Assembly (NCBI GenBank): GCA_030830765.1
Contig: JAURMJ010000039.1
Coordinates: 1 to 5,949, forward strand
Source of the DNA: Quisquiliibacterium sp.
GTDB lineage: Bacteria > Pseudomonadota > Gammaproteobacteria > Burkholderiales > Burkholderiaceae_E
Direction: 5' to 3'
Length of the DNA stretch: 5,949 nucleotides
The notes beneath the pieces were generated by a model. The model saw only the letters and a list, made by a program, of their open reading frames with translations, did no database searches and had not been told where the DNA came from. Position 1 is the stretch's first letter. Every line of letters begins with the position of its first letter. A program made the translations under genes and the position numbers. Below are positions 5,139 through 5,949 of this stretch, piece by piece.

Positions 5139-5949
5139 TCAGGCAGCGTCGCGCCAACGGCCAGCGCCTGCACCCTGCGGCTTGCGGCCCCGTGCGCCGT
5201 TGCTCGGCTTGCCATCGTTGCCCCCGTTGCCCGGCTTGTCACCAAAACGACCGCTGCCCGATTTGCCACCAAATTTATCGCCGTAACCTTTGTTCGGCTT
5301 ATCGCCGAAACCACCAGGACCACGATTGCCGGCAAAGCCACGCTTAGCCTGCCCGGCGCCATCCTGCTGGTTCGGACCGCGACCCTCGGGACGATTGCCG
5401 AACGGACGCTCGGCGTTGGCAAAGCCTTGATTGAAACCCCGACCGCCTTCCTGAGCACGATTGTTATCGCCGCCGCCGCGATGACCGAAACCAGCGCGAT
5501 TGCCTGTGTCACTACGATCGCCAAAGTTGCCGCGATTGGCGAACTGGTTACGGTCACCAAAGTTGCCTCGCTTGGCAGGCTCGCCGCGTCCTTCGCTCCG
5601 ATTAGCGAAGTCTGTCCGCTGACCGTAATCGCTTCGGTTGGAAAAATCACCGCGATTGCCAAATCCGGGCTTGTCACGGTTCCCGCTATAGCCGCTCTTG
5701 GCAGCAAAGCCGTCACGCTCGCCAGAGAAGCGCGCCTCGGCGAAGCCCGGCCGGTCACCTTGCTCAGCCTGGCGCTGGAAGTTCCCACCCTTGCCTTCGA
5801 AGCGATCAAATCCAGGCTTGCCACGGCGCTTGTCACCGAAGCCGGGTTTGCGGAACGAGCCACCACCCTTGCCGTCACGGGGCTTGCGCTCGGTCGGTTT
5901 GAAGCTCGCCTCAAACCCTTCGATCGCGCTGACCTGCACCTTACGCCCA
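5139..5949 (-). CDS. Probable DEAD-box RNA helicase, C-terminal disordered Gly/Arg/Asn-rich tail (5' end outside window)
   Basis: The frame is open through the right edge, so only the last 269 residues are visible. They open with GRKVQVSAIEGFEASFKP, which resembles the short segment that follows the RecA-like domain 2 of proteobacterial DEAD-box helicases (RhlE/DbpA-type) just before the basic tail. Everything after that is low complexity: many FGDR, FANR, GFGDK and GNR units, rich in Gly, Arg, Asn, Lys, Asp and Phe. Such tails bind RNA nonspecifically and can promote condensate formation and cold-adapted RNA remodelling, as known for the family. The helicase motifs themselves are off the window, so the call rests on the junction sequence and tail type. 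A pseudouridine synthase such as RluB, which can carry a similar tail, is the main alternative. The gene ends in DAA and a TGA at 5139-5141, 26 bases before the amidase start. Confidence 0.65.
   Translation of the reverse strand, partial: GRKVQVSAIEGFEASFKPTERKPRDGKGGGSFRKPGFGDKRRGKPGFDRFEGKGGNFQRQAEQGDRPGFAEARFSGERDGFAAKSGYSGNRDKPGFGNRGDFSNRSDYGQRTDFANRSEGRGEPAKRGNFGDRNQFANRGNFGDRSDTGNRAGFGHRGGGDNNRAQEGGRGFNQGFANAERPFGNRPEGRGPNQQDGAGQAKRGFAGNRGPGGFGDKPNKGYGDKFGGKSGSGRFGDKPGNGGNDGKPSNGARGRKPQGAGAGRWRDAA
5196..5321 (-). repeat. Second tail repeat, GFGDKP-type units
   Basis: The terminal part of the tail switches to lysine-rich units: GFGDKPNK, GYGDKFGG, GRFGDKPGN, then NDGKPSNG. Arginine gives way to lysine and Pro appears, so this block is compositionally distinct from the Arg-rich block upstream. 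The protein ends with the basic stretch ARGRKPQGAGAGRWRDAA. Confidence 0.5.
5475..5678 (-). repeat. Degenerate F/Y-x-x-R protein repeat in the helicase tail
   Basis: Within the tail a loose unit of about seven to eight residues recurs: GNRGDFSNR, SDYGQR, TDFANR, RGNFGDR, NQFANR, RGNFGDR again, then TGNRAGFGHR. Spacing of an aromatic followed two or three residues later by Arg is the constant feature. At the DNA level the short block ACCAAAGTTGCC or a near copy recurs on the plus strand. This is aromatic/Arg sticker-and-spacer sequence of the kind associated with RNA binding and phase separation. Confidence 0.6.

Noticed and set aside
5196..5678. Possible CRISPR-like or tandem DNA array
   Set aside because: The repetition is degenerate, codon-based and without regular spacers. 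It is explained by protein-level repeats in the helicase tail.
5072..5914. 280-codon open frame on the minus strand, rich in Ala, Val, Ser and Thr
   Set aside because: It lies in another frame of the same strand over the helicase tail and the amidase start. Its length comes from the repetitive GC-rich codons of the tail, and it has no domain or ribosome site. The Gly/Arg tail continues a recognisable helicase-like junction, so it is the real frame.

Overview
The window looks like a piece of a proteobacterial chromosome, most likely from a betaproteobacterium of the Burkholderiales type. Base composition is moderately high in G+C, genes are densely packed, and several have clear Shine-Dalgarno sites. 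The protein content fits: a type II beta-carbonic anhydrase that lines up almost residue for residue with E. coli Can, a TfdA-like dioxygenase, a CaiB/BaiF CoA-transferase, and a DEAD-box helicase type Gly/Arg-rich tail. The taxonomic call is an inference, because no marker gene is present.

Left half (1-2908), a small accessory or catabolic-looking block. The 5' end of a CaiB/BaiF family CoA-transferase gene leaves the window on the minus strand (1-226). Divergent from it, on the plus strand, are a tandem double-hotdog (PaaI-like) thioesterase (431-1360), a 2-oxoglutarate/Fe(II) dioxygenase of the TauD/TfdA family that closely resembles TfdA (1459-2343), and a small NTF2/SnoaL-like protein (2426-2908). 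The three plus-strand genes are separated by about 98 and 82 bases, and two of them have good ribosome binding sites, so they are probably cotranscribed. The roughly 200-base divergent intergenic region holds two inverted repeats and an AT-rich stretch. Together the genes suggest oxidation of an organic acid with CoA-ester handling. The substrate cannot be read from the sequence.

Convergent junction (2909-3024). A GC-rich 10-bp hairpin with a short T-tract shortly after it separates the plus-strand block from the minus-strand block.

Right half (3025-5949), minus strand. In transcription order there is the C-terminal, low-complexity part of a probable DEAD-box RNA helicase (5139-5949, cut by the window edge), an amidase-signature hydrolase (3703-5112) and a beta-carbonic anhydrase (3025-3675). 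Gaps are only 26 and 27 bases, so they may form one transcription unit, although the functions are not obviously linked.

No tRNA, rRNA, insertion sequence, CRISPR array or prophage gene was seen. No stretch longer than 300 bases lacks a gene. Nothing here is unmistakably a new system. The most interesting element is the thioesterase / TfdA-like dioxygenase / NTF2-like cluster with its divergent CoA-transferase.
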